From contig SLOG01000010.1 in NCBI GenBank assembly GCA_007132635.1, positions 1-5,613 of the forward strand: a stretch of 5,613 bases of DNA. Reading direction: 5' to 3'. A program made the translations under genes and the position numbers. Positions 1 through 5,338 of the stretch are shown one piece after another. This stretch comes from Limnochordia bacterium (GTDB lineage Bacteria > Bacillota > Limnochordia > Darwinibacteriales > SLO01). The notes beneath the pieces were generated by a model. That model was not told the DNA's origin and made no database searches. It was given only the letters and a program-made list of their open reading frames with translations. Position 1 is the first letter of the stretch; the number at the start of each line of letters is the position of its first letter.

Positions 1-496
1 CTAATGCATGCGTGGCCAGGCCATCAAACAGATATTCCCGCACCGGCTCTTCTTCAATGAAGACTCCAGGCAGCCGTGTGCGGTTTTCCTCAACAGCAAT
101 GACAGTACTAGGATCTACGTCTCGTACAAAACGAACTGACTCGTAAGGAAAACCAGCTCCACGCTCTATGGCCTCCTCCAACTCTTCGATCGTCATATCC
201 AATATACTCCCGAGTCGGACGAGCACTTCTTCCGGGTCTTCAGGTATGCCGCCCGGCACAATGGATACAGAAAACGCTGGACGACTCCGGATCAACTCGA
301 CGCCGCTACGGTCATAGATGATGCCTCGTGAAGGAGTAATCTGTATTCTGCGGAGACGGTTGCCGTCAGCCAGGCGCGCAAAGTCGTCCCCTCGGACTAT
401 CTGGAGATACCACATCCGTCCAGCCAAGACGACTAGAGTCGCTAAAACTACGATATAGAAGAACCGGAGCCTTTGATCCCAAACTTTTTCTGTCAC
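1..496 (-). CDS. mrdA: Penicillin-binding protein 2 (PBP2), N-terminal part, truncated by window edge
   Basis: This is the N-terminal 165 residues of a class B penicillin-binding protein, the peptidoglycan transpeptidase of the rod-shape elongasome; it acts in the periplasm from an inner-membrane anchor. I read it from a GTG at 496, preceded by GAGGGG with a six-base spacer, ten bases after the mreD stop. Residues 12-33 form one transmembrane segment after a short charged cytoplasmic start (MTEKVWDQRLRFF). The stretch at 57-65, RGIIYDRSG, is the conserved box at the start of the PBP dimerisation (pedestal) domain. Residues near 149-165 (EEPVREY, then GLATHAL) match the part of PBP2 that normally leads to the 'GYVG' box. 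The SxxK, SxN and KTG catalytic motifs lie beyond the window. The link to mreBCD supports PBP2 (mrdA) rather than FtsI. The frame stays open to base 1 with no internal stop. Confidence 0.9.
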   Translation of the reverse strand, partial: MTEKVWDQRLRFFYIVVLATLVVLAGRMWYLQIVRGDDFARLADGNRLRRIQITPSRGIIYDRSGVELIRSRPAFSVSIVPGGIPEDPEEVLVRLGSILDMTIEELEEAIERGAGFPYESVRFVRDVDPSTVIAVEENRTRLPGVFIEEEPVREYLFDGLATHAL

Positions 497-506
497 AAGT
501 TTCCCC

Positions 507-1019
507 TCACCCCGAACGTTTCGCCAACTCGTCCCAATACAGAATCCGTCTGTTCAAATAGTGAAGACGCACATAGACAATGAGAATCAAAACACCATTG
601 TATAGGCTCAACGGCCCAACGACACGATGAAACGCATAGGACCAAGGAATGACCATACCGAAAGCTGTCGCCCCCAACCAATACAAGAGCTGATCCAGCA
701 GAGTAGCTGCCACCACGCTGAGAAACGGCACCAAGTAGTTCTCCTTATACAGCTTCTCCGCCATTGCGCCGATAACTGCCCCCACTAGCATTTTCGTTAC
801 AGCATTTAGCCCCACCATTTCCCCGATCATCAAATCCAACCCTAGTCCGCCGACAAAGCCGAAGCGCGCGCCAAAGACAGGGCCGTTAAAGAGGCTGAAG
901 GCCACAACGACAACCAAAATCAGGTCGGGGTATACACCCCACAGTGGCAGCGCAGACAAAACCGTCGACTGCAGGAGCAGCGTCACGAGAACAATCGCCA
1001 CATGAATTAGGATGTTCAT
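507..1019 (-). CDS. mreD: Rod shape-determining membrane protein MreD
   Basis: A 170-residue, very hydrophobic integral membrane protein, the usual size for MreD. MreD works with MreC and PBP2/RodA in the inner membrane to place lateral cell-wall synthesis. Several membrane spans can be seen (roughly residues 4-24, 32-46, 72-88, 95-120 and 136-153), followed by a basic, cytoplasmic-looking tail (LHYLNRRILYWDELAKRSG). The early 'YPDLILV' (30-36) is the characteristic P-D-L motif of the family, and the F-N-G-P then G-G-L-G-L-D pattern (44-62) is also typical. The ATG at 1019 overlaps the mreC stop in an ATGA arrangement, indicating translational coupling. Family identity rests on position, topology and the PDL motif, because MreD sequences are poorly conserved. 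Confidence 0.93.
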   Translation of the reverse strand: MNILIHVAIVLVTLLLQSTVLSALPLWGVYPDLILVVVVAFSLFNGPVFGARFGFVGGLGLDLMIGEMVGLNAVTKMLVGAVIGAMAEKLYKENYLVPFLSVVAATLLDQLLYWLGATAFGMVIPWSYAFHRVVGPLSLYNGVLILIVYVRLHYLNRRILYWDELAKRSG

Positions 1020-1843
1020 TCGTAGATCACCACAAACACGTATTCAAGACGGCCAAAATCGACAAACGGCCGAATCACAGCGGTAAACGAAAGGTCATAA
1101 CGACCAGGCACAATCTCCGTCACTTCACCCACAGGCATTCCTTTCGGGTAGTGGTGCGAAAAACCGCTTGTCACCACAGTGTCGCCGACACCGAGAGAAG
1201 TGTCCTTGTTCAAAGGCTTGGCCAGCAGCATTCCACTGTGGTCCGGATCACCCTCCACCAAGAGCAGATCCCCCGTCTCCTGAACCAAGCCTCCCACAGC
1301 ACTCTGCGGATCAGTACTGAGGATAATCGAGGCCGTGCGCTGAGTTACGTGCTGTACGGTCCCCACAATACCGACATTGGAGACAACCGCCATACCAGTT
1401 TCTACCCCGTGATTCCGGCCGCGGTTGATGGTAATCGCGCTAAACCAGTTCGTGGGCAGACGGCCAATGACTTCAGCTACAAGCAGCTCCTGAGAGACGT
1501 CGTCGCGAAAGTCCAAGGCTTCTCGGAGCCATTCGTTTTCCCGGCGGTACTCAGCTAGCAGAAAGACATCGCGCTGCAGCGACGCAAGCTGTTCTCGAAG
1601 CGCAGCGTTCTCCCGACGCAGATTGGCCAGCTCAGACAGGGAACGAATGGCTCCTGATATTCCACGGCTGATTCGAGAAATACCTGTCTGAACGGGAGAC
1701 AGCAGGTCACGGAACACCTCTTCTGCTGTCGACAGCCTCGGCCGCTCAAAGGAGGTGAAGTGAATCGTCCCAGAGACCAGCAGGAAAATGACTAAAACGA
1801 GAACGACCTTCCACTTGATGATAATCTGAAACAGACCATTCAC
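1016..1843 (-). CDS. mreC: Rod shape-determining protein MreC
   Basis: A 275-residue bitopic protein of the elongasome; MreC forms a periplasmic scaffold that activates PBP2 and connects to MreD and MreB. A short cytoplasmic N-terminus with lysines (IIIKWK) leads into one transmembrane helix at about 13-30. A coiled coil follows at about 65-110, rich in leucine and in R-R-E-N patterns (LRRENAALREQLASL, then EYRRENEWLREAL), and then the two beta-barrel subdomains (about 120-275). The barrel core has the family pattern: an 'AEVIGRLPTNWF' strand, 'INRGRNHGVETGMAVVS', 'GIVGTVQHV', and 'VTSGFSHHYPKGMPVGEV'. The start is GTG at 1843, 15 bases after the mreB stop with a G-rich stretch before it; the ATG at 1839 is out of frame. 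The 3' end overlaps mreD by four bases. Confidence 0.95.
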   Translation of the reverse strand: MNGLFQIIIKWKVVLVLVIFLLVSGTIHFTSFERPRLSTAEEVFRDLLSPVQTGISRISRGISGAIRSLSELANLRRENAALREQLASLQRDVFLLAEYRRENEWLREALDFRDDVSQELLVAEVIGRLPTNWFSAITINRGRNHGVETGMAVVSNVGIVGTVQHVTQRTASIILSTDPQSAVGGLVQETGDLLLVEGDPDHSGMLLAKPLNKDTSLGVGDTVVTSGFSHHYPKGMPVGEVTEIVPGRYDLSFTAVIRPFVDFGRLEYVFVVIYE

Positions 1844-1858
1844 TTTCCACGGCCCCCA

Positions 1859-2890
1859 TCAAGCATTATTGTATTTCTTTGGTCCCACCAGTATGCGTTT
1901 TTGCAGGTCGTAATGTTCAAGAGCGATACCCGTACCCATCACCACAGCTGTCAGGGGATCTTCGGCCATATGGACCGGCATGCCTGTCTCGTCGGCGATA
2001 AGCCGATCTAACCCATTCAAGAGACTCCCGCCGCCCGCCATAACAATTCCACGGTCCATAATATCAGCAGCCAACTCCGGCGGTGTCCGTTCCAGCGTAA
2101 CCTTCACACTCTCCACAATGGACGCAACGGGCTCGGCCAAGGCTTCGCGAATTTCTTCTGACGTTATGCCCACGGTCTTCGGCAGGCCCGTCACCAAGTC
2201 GCGGCCTCGGATATCCATGGTGAGCTCTTCCTCCATAGGACAGGCACTGCCCACCGTCTTCTTGATATCCTCTGCCGTGCGTTCGCCAATCAGCAGGTTG
2301 TACGTGCGCCGTATATGCTGCACAATCGCCTCATCCATCTCATCACCAGCGATGCGGATCGACCGATGGGATACGATACCGCCTAGAGAGATCACGGCTA
2401 CTTCCGTCGTACCCCCACCGATATCCACAATCATGTTGCCTGTAGGCTCCTGCACCGGCAGTCCCGCACCAATAGCCGCTGCCATAGGCTCTTCAATGAC
2501 CCTGGCGTCCTTGGCTCCCGCTGAGAGCGTGGCATCAATGACGGCCCTCTTTTCGACTTCAGTGACACCAGAAGGTACTGCCACCACAACTCGCGGGCGA
2601 AACCAAGCCATGCGCTTGTTCGCCTTGCCGATAAAATCGCGCAGCAGCCTTTCGGTGACATCAAAGTCAGCGATCACGCCATCCTTGAGCGGCCGTATAG
2701 CAACGATATTACCAGGCGTCCGGCCCACCATCTCTTTCGCCTTATTGCCGACAGCCAATATCTCATTCGTGTCTCGATCTATGGCTACAACGGATGGTTC
2801 ATCTAACACAATTCCCCGACCCTTAACATAAGCCAATGTATTCGCGGTACCCAAGTCAATTCCAATGTCCCTGGAAAAATGCCCGAACAT
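1859..2890 (-). CDS. mreB: Actin-like rod shape-determining protein MreB
   Basis: A 343-residue bacterial actin that polymerises under the inner membrane and guides lateral cell-wall synthesis. Actin-fold nucleotide motifs are all present: phosphate-1 DIGIDLGTANTL (8-19), phosphate-2 DIGGGTTEVAV (156-166) and the adenosine box GIVMAGGGSLLNGLD (281-295). The catalytic-side E-E-P-M-A-A-A-I-G (133-141) is also intact. I place the start at ATG 2890 (MFGHFSRDIGIDLG) because it fits the usual MreB N-terminus and length and has a GAAAGGGG ribosome-binding stretch upstream. The frame extends to an ATG at 2938, but that would add 16 residues (starting MARCLFWIDD) that do not look like MreB. It is the first gene of a tight mreB-mreC-mreD-mrdA group. 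No damage is seen. Confidence 0.97.
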   Translation of the reverse strand: MFGHFSRDIGIDLGTANTLAYVKGRGIVLDEPSVVAIDRDTNEILAVGNKAKEMVGRTPGNIVAIRPLKDGVIADFDVTERLLRDFIGKANKRMAWFRPRVVVAVPSGVTEVEKRAVIDATLSAGAKDARVIEEPMAAAIGAGLPVQEPTGNMIVDIGGGTTEVAVISLGGIVSHRSIRIAGDEMDEAIVQHIRRTYNLLIGERTAEDIKKTVGSACPMEEELTMDIRGRDLVTGLPKTVGITSEEIREALAEPVASIVESVKVTLERTPPELAADIMDRGIVMAGGGSLLNGLDRLIADETGMPVHMAEDPLTAVVMGTGIALEHYDLQKRILVGPKKYNNA

Positions 2891-2919
2891 GGCGTCTACC
2901 CCTTTCGCATCGTCAATCC

Positions 2920-2957
2920 AAAAAAGACAGCGTGCCACCTACCTAAACGGCAGGTGG
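2920..2957 (-). terminator. Possible weak intrinsic terminator or leader hairpin between radC and mreB
   Basis: In the radC-mreB gap the minus strand carries CCACCT and AGGTGG (plus-strand arms 2935-2940 and 2952-2957). The stem continues inward, after one mismatch, with two more C-G pairs around a five-base loop. A run of six T on the minus strand (2920-2925) follows the stem, but after a nine-base spacer, so it is not a canonical terminator. It could instead be a structure in the mreB 5' leader that affects mreB expression. The inverted repeat is seen directly; the role is inferred. Confidence 0.35.
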
Positions 2958-2986
2958 ACAGACACTGCCGACATGCCGCGAATGTG

Positions 2987-3673
2987 CTACATCATACCCT
3001 GTTCTTTCAAACTCACAAACTGATTGTCTCCTACCACCAAATGATCGAGCACTTGGATACCAAGAAGCGAACCCGCTTCACACAATCGCTTGGTCACCGC
3101 CATGTCATCCCGGCTGGGAGTCGGATCCCCACTGGGATGGTTATGTACCAGTACCACCGCCGCGCTGCTCCGCCTAATTGCATCTTTAAAGAGCTCGCGC
3201 GGATGCACTAGTGCAGCATCAAGATGACCAATCGATATCGTCTTTTTCGCCATGACCTTGTGTTTCGTATTGAGCATGAGGACGACAAAATGCTCCCGAT
3301 CGAGGAGCCGCATCTCGCTCATGACGAGCCGCGCCGCATCCTCTGGTTTGGAAATGGCATCCCGCACCTCGAAACTGCTATCCGCAGCGCGGCGCCCCAA
3401 CTCCAAAGCCGCCAGCAGCTCCGCTGCCTTAGCCTTGCCAATCCCGCGCACCGTAGTCAGTTCTTCCCAAGTTGCGCCAGACAATTCTCGCAGCGAACTA
3501 AACTCCACTAAGATCCGATCAGCCAATCCTAAGACTGAAAGCTCCTGCGTACCGCACTTTATCAGTATCGCTAACAGCTCACGATTGGATAACTGGCTCG
3601 CACCCACAGTCAAAAGCCTTTCTCTAGGGCGTTCAGTCTGGGGCAGTTCTTTCATGGGAACAGAATACTCCAA
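2987..3673 (-). CDS. radC: RadC family JAMM/MPN-domain protein
   Basis: A 228-residue RadC (YeeS/YicR-type) protein. Despite the name, the family's once-proposed role in DNA repair is not established; it carries a predicted JAMM metalloprotease-like fold. The N-terminus shows the conserved 'ELPQTERPRERLL', followed by a helix-hairpin-helix-like 'TTVRGIGKAKAAELLAALEL' region. The C-terminal domain has 'HFVVLMLNTKHKV' and the metal-binding signature HNHPSGDPTPSRDD (177-190), in which both histidines and the distal aspartate are kept. I chose the TTG at 3673 as start: an AGGAGG sits exactly seven bases upstream, and the protein then begins MEYSVPMKELP, as in other RadC proteins. This leaves a 22-base gap after maf. 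Earlier in-frame ATGs (3784, 3712, 3703) would overlap maf, and the one at 3655 has no good ribosome-binding site. Confidence 0.93.
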   Translation of the reverse strand: MEYSVPMKELPQTERPRERLLTVGASQLSNRELLAILIKCGTQELSVLGLADRILVEFSSLRELSGATWEELTTVRGIGKAKAAELLAALELGRRAADSSFEVRDAISKPEDAARLVMSEMRLLDREHFVVLMLNTKHKVMAKKTISIGHLDAALVHPRELFKDAIRRSSAAVVLVHNHPSGDPTPSRDDMAVTKRLCEAGSLLGIQVLDHLVVGDNQFVSLKEQGMM

Positions 3674-3680
3674 GTTAAAT

Positions 3681-3686
3681 CCTCCT
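3681..3686 (-). promoter_or_regulatory. Ribosome-binding site that fixes the radC start at TTG 3673
   Basis: The minus strand reads AGGAGG, a full match to the anti-Shine-Dalgarno core, then seven bases, then TTG. No ATG in the radC frame has a comparable site at the right distance, so this element decides the start codon. It lies in the 22-base gap between the maf stop (3696-3698) and radC. Confidence 0.75.
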
Positions 3687-3695
3687 CGACAACCC

Positions 3696-4265
3696 TCAGG
3701 CATGGAATACATCGAGGCCCCATCGGCGCAAAGCGCACGCCAAGCGCTGAATAGGAAGTCCCACAACGTTAAAATAGCATCCATCTATACGTTCGACAAA
3801 GACGCCGCCAATTCCTTGAATTCCATAGGCTCCTGCCTTATCAAATGGCTCGCCAGTTTCAATATATCTTTCAATCTCGTGGCTGAGCAGGGTCCGAAAC
3901 CAGACGTGGGTCACGACATGGAACACTTCGGACGAAGAACCTTGACACAGGGCCACTCCTGTGATGACGTCATGTTGTCTTCCGCTTAGATCCCGCAGCA
4001 TCTTCTTAGCATCAACCCCATCCATGGGCTTGCCCAACACGGATTCGCCTAAGACGACCACAGTGTCGGCCCCGATCACCAGGGAATCTGGTGATCGTCG
4101 GGCAGAAAAAGCCGCCTTCTTATGGGCATTCACTTCGGCCAAGACAGCCGGAGGTTCGCCCGACTGCATCTCTGAAACAACCGCATGCTCCACGCGGAAA
4201 TTTAGTCCCAGCTGGTTAAGGAGTTCCTGACGTCGAGGGGACTGAGAAGCAAGTATTAGACTCAT
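3696..4265 (-). CDS. maf: Maf-like nucleoside triphosphate pyrophosphatase (YhdE type, probable dTTP/UTP PPase)
   Basis: A 189-residue Maf protein, a cytosolic house-cleaning enzyme that hydrolyses non-canonical or surplus nucleotides to monophosphate and PPi. The motifs run in order: LILASQSPRRQELL (3-16), the catalytic GADTVV (65-70), LGKP (77-80), LSGRQHDVITGV (93-104), and GEPFDKAGAYGIQG (138-151), ending in VVGLP. The 'DKAGAYGIQG' form is that of the YhdE subfamily, which acts on dTTP, UTP and modified pyrimidines, rather than the YceF (m7GTP) form; this assignment is from family knowledge. The start at ATG 4265 gives the canonical MSLILASQSP beginning with AAAGGA upstream. An in-frame ATG at 4388 would lengthen the protein across the ferredoxin terminator and gene and is rejected. 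Any transcription must come by read-through from upstream or from a promoter I cannot see; only 52 bases separate it from the ferredoxin stop. Confidence 0.95.
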   Translation of the reverse strand: MSLILASQSPRRQELLNQLGLNFRVEHAVVSEMQSGEPPAVLAEVNAHKKAAFSARRSPDSLVIGADTVVVLGESVLGKPMDGVDAKKMLRDLSGRQHDVITGVALCQGSSSEVFHVVTHVWFRTLLSHEIERYIETGEPFDKAGAYGIQGIGGVFVERIDGCYFNVVGLPIQRLACALRRWGLDVFHA

Positions 4266-4290
4266 TCGTTCCGATCCTTTCCGGGATGCA

Positions 4291-4319
4291 GAAAAGAAAA
4301 ACCGGCCCGTGGCCGGCTT
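4291..4319 (-). terminator. Intrinsic terminator of the ferredoxin gene
   Basis: On the minus strand the sequence forms CCGGCC-ACG-GGCCGG (plus-strand arms 4302-4307 and 4311-4316). It is extended outward by a G-U and two A-U pairs, giving a nine-pair stem with a three-base loop. A T-rich tract, TTTTTCTTTT, follows immediately (4292-4301). The outer base pairs include bases of the ferredoxin TAA stop codon (4318-4320), so the terminator is fused to the end of the gene. This is the best terminator in the window. Confidence 0.88.
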
Positions 4320-4488
4320 ATTCTTGGCTAATCGCATCGACTGGACAGACATCGACGCAAGCGCCGCAGTCTGTACAGGTTTCTGCATCGATCACATACT
4401 GGGTGTCGCCTTCGCTAATTGCGTCCACTGGACACTCGGGTTCGCATGCTCCACAGCTGATACATTCATCGCTTATAACATGTGCCAT
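4318..4488 (-). CDS. 2[4Fe-4S] bacterial-type ferredoxin
   Basis: A 56-residue ferredoxin of the clostridial (bacterial) two-cluster type, a small soluble low-potential electron carrier. It carries two complete CxxCxxCxxxCP motifs: Cys 9, 12, 15, 19 with Pro 20, and Cys 38, 41, 44, 48 with Pro 49. The two halves are clear internal repeats, each ending 'CPVDAIS'. The protein begins MAHVISDECISCGAC and ends DAISQE. The start is ATG 4488 with an AAAGGGG stretch upstream. It has its own promoter and terminator (described separately), so it is probably expressed independently of the flanking genes. I see no partner oxidoreductase in the window, so its redox partner cannot be named. It is shorter than common 55-65 residue relatives only within normal range, and nothing is missing. 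Confidence 0.96.
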   Translation of the reverse strand: MAHVISDECISCGACEPECPVDAISEGDTQYVIDAETCTDCGACVDVCPVDAISQE

Positions 4489-4526
4489 TACTCAAGCCCC
4501 TTTCCCAGTCTTAGTTGCCCTGCCTC

Positions 4527-4555
4527 AGAATACCAAACCAATATGAAGGTGTCAA
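4527..4555 (-). promoter_or_regulatory. Sigma70-type promoter for the ferredoxin gene
   Basis: The minus strand has a perfect -35 box TTGACA (4550-4555), a 17-base spacer, and TATTCT as -10 (4527-4532; four of six consensus bases). A start site near 4520 would give a leader of about 30 bases before the ferredoxin ATG. The -35 box overlaps the TGA stop of the SPOR gene. The sequence match is seen; use as a promoter is inferred, and fits well with the terminator after the ferredoxin. Confidence 0.75.
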
Positions 4556-5106
4556 GGTCTTACCACTAAAACCTCGAAACCAGCACTGCGAAGTTCTTCT
4601 GCATAGGCATCGGCGTTGTTTCGACTGGAAAAGGAACCGGTCTGCACCCGATATGGCGGACCTGAGAGGATAGACGCATCGTATCCCTGCTCGGCTAACC
4701 GAACCACAACACTCTCCGCATTACTCCGCTGCGAAAACGCACCCACCTGCACACGGAACAGCACATCATTTTCCGACTCGGGAGACGTGTCCGCTGTTGC
4801 AGCCGGGCGTTCCTCAACCCGCTGCGGTGCGGGAGTATCCGGATCAGCAGCCTCCGTCTCGGACGACGTTTCTGCCGGTTCCGGGTACCCTTCGAGCCCG
4901 CTGAGGCGCTCCTGAATATCCTGCACCAACCGTGCGTTCTGCTCCCCACTAGGCACTCGACTCTGCTGTCCTACGGTATACACGGCATATTGACCCAGCA
5001 GATACCCGACGAATATGAACACCAAACTCACCGCCACCGCGGTCAAGCCGAACGTGAAACCGTCTCGCTCCCAAAACGGTATCCGCTTCTCATCATCGCT
5101 CACCAC
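4552..5106 (-). CDS. Membrane-anchored SPOR-domain protein (DedD/SpoIIB-like position)
   Basis: A 184-residue bitopic protein that should bind glycan strands lacking stem peptides at the division septum, the known role of SPOR domains. Its layout is a short charged cytoplasmic segment (1-15), one transmembrane helix at about 18-43, and a long Pro/Glu/Thr-rich flexible linker in the periplasm (about 50-114). A C-terminal SPOR domain spans 116-183. The SPOR domain shows its two half-repeats: 'FRVQVGAFSQRSNAESV' and 'YRVQTGSFSSRNNADAY', ending 'AGFEVLVV'. The start is GTG 5106 or the adjacent GTG 5103; AGGAGG (5112-5117) is five and eight bases away, so the second may be used. It lies just downstream of folC, as dedD does in E. 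coli, and upstream of maf, as spoIIB does in B. subtilis. A specific gene name is not justified. Confidence 0.9.
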   Translation of the reverse strand: MVSDDEKRIPFWERDGFTFGLTAVAVSLVFIFVGYLLGQYAVYTVGQQSRVPSGEQNARLVQDIQERLSGLEGYPEPAETSSETEAADPDTPAPQRVEERPAATADTSPESENDVLFRVQVGAFSQRSNAESVVVRLAEQGYDASILSGPPYRVQTGSFSSRNNADAYAEELRSAGFEVLVVRP

Positions 5107-5111
5107 AGCAG

Positions 5112-5117
5112 CCTCCT
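5112..5117 (-). promoter_or_regulatory. Ribosome-binding site of the SPOR-domain gene
   Basis: A full AGGAGG on the minus strand stands five bases before GTG 5106 and eight bases before GTG 5103. The second GTG has the more usual spacing, so the protein may be one residue shorter than annotated. The site lies in the 22-base gap after the folC stop codon. Confidence 0.65.
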
Positions 5118-5128
5118 CTCAGGTACCA

Positions 5129-5338
5129 TTAGTGTGTTATTAGACTTTGAATAGGAAAACTCCTCTCGCGGCGGAGAGCGGTAAACTCGCCTAACAGATA
5201 AAGCGAACCACACACGCATACTCGCGGTTCATCCCTCACAGCTAACACTGAAGCTGACAGATCTAAAAAACTTTCTGCAGAAACCCCTCTTCCTAGAGCA
5301 TATTCGGCAAGCACAGTAGGTTCGTGGGGGGGGATCCG
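5129..5338 (-). CDS. folC: C-terminal fragment of folylpolyglutamate/dihydrofolate synthase (FolC)
   Basis: About 70 residues up to a TAA at 5129-5131. The segment 'RVCVCGSLYLLGEFTALRR' matches the last beta strand and P-rich turn of FolC (usual pattern VxVxGSLYLxGE), and the preceding 'RIPPHEPTVLAEYA' fits the FolC 'PRAxPPExLA' region. FolC adds glutamates to folates in the cytosol. The Mur-ligase ATP-binding core is missing: upstream of about 5339 the same frame turns into an unrelated membrane protein. Support also comes from synteny, because a SPOR-domain gene follows folC in E. coli (dedD) and, one gene further on, in B. subtilis (spoIIB). The fragment is probably complete in the organism but cut here by a chimeric join. 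The exact left limit of FolC sequence is uncertain by some tens of bases, since 'TKPKS' could belong to either side. Confidence 0.65.
   Translation of the reverse strand, partial: RIPPHEPTVLAEYALGRGVSAESFLDLSASVLAVRDEPRVCVCGSLYLLGEFTALRRERSFPIQSLITH

Noticed and set aside
944..1558. A plus-strand open frame (204 codons) opposite mreC and the start of mreD
   Set aside because: It is histidine/arginine-rich with no family features, antisense to mreC, whose full domain structure is intact.
1980..2831. A long plus-strand open frame (283 codons) opposite mreB
   Set aside because: It is serine/proline/isoleucine-rich with no recognisable motif, and lies wholly antisense to a convincing mreB. Codon structure of the sense gene explains the absence of stops.
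2891..2938. A longer MreB beginning at ATG 2938
   Set aside because: The added residues do not resemble MreB N-termini and would be read through the hairpin; ATG 2890 has a ribosome-binding stretch and gives the normal length.
3252..3989. A long plus-strand open frame (245 codons) opposite radC and maf
   Set aside because: It is low in recognisable features, has no good ribosome-binding site, and runs across two well-supported genes and the gap between them.
4266..4388. A longer Maf reading frame beginning at ATG 4388
   Set aside because: The extra residues come from reading across the ferredoxin gene and its terminator out of frame; Maf proteins start at the MSLILASQSP position.
5163..5180. 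A small CTCTC/GAGAG inverted repeat near the folC end
   Set aside because: It is a five-pair stem inside coding sequence with no following T run, so it is not a convincing terminator or regulatory hairpin.
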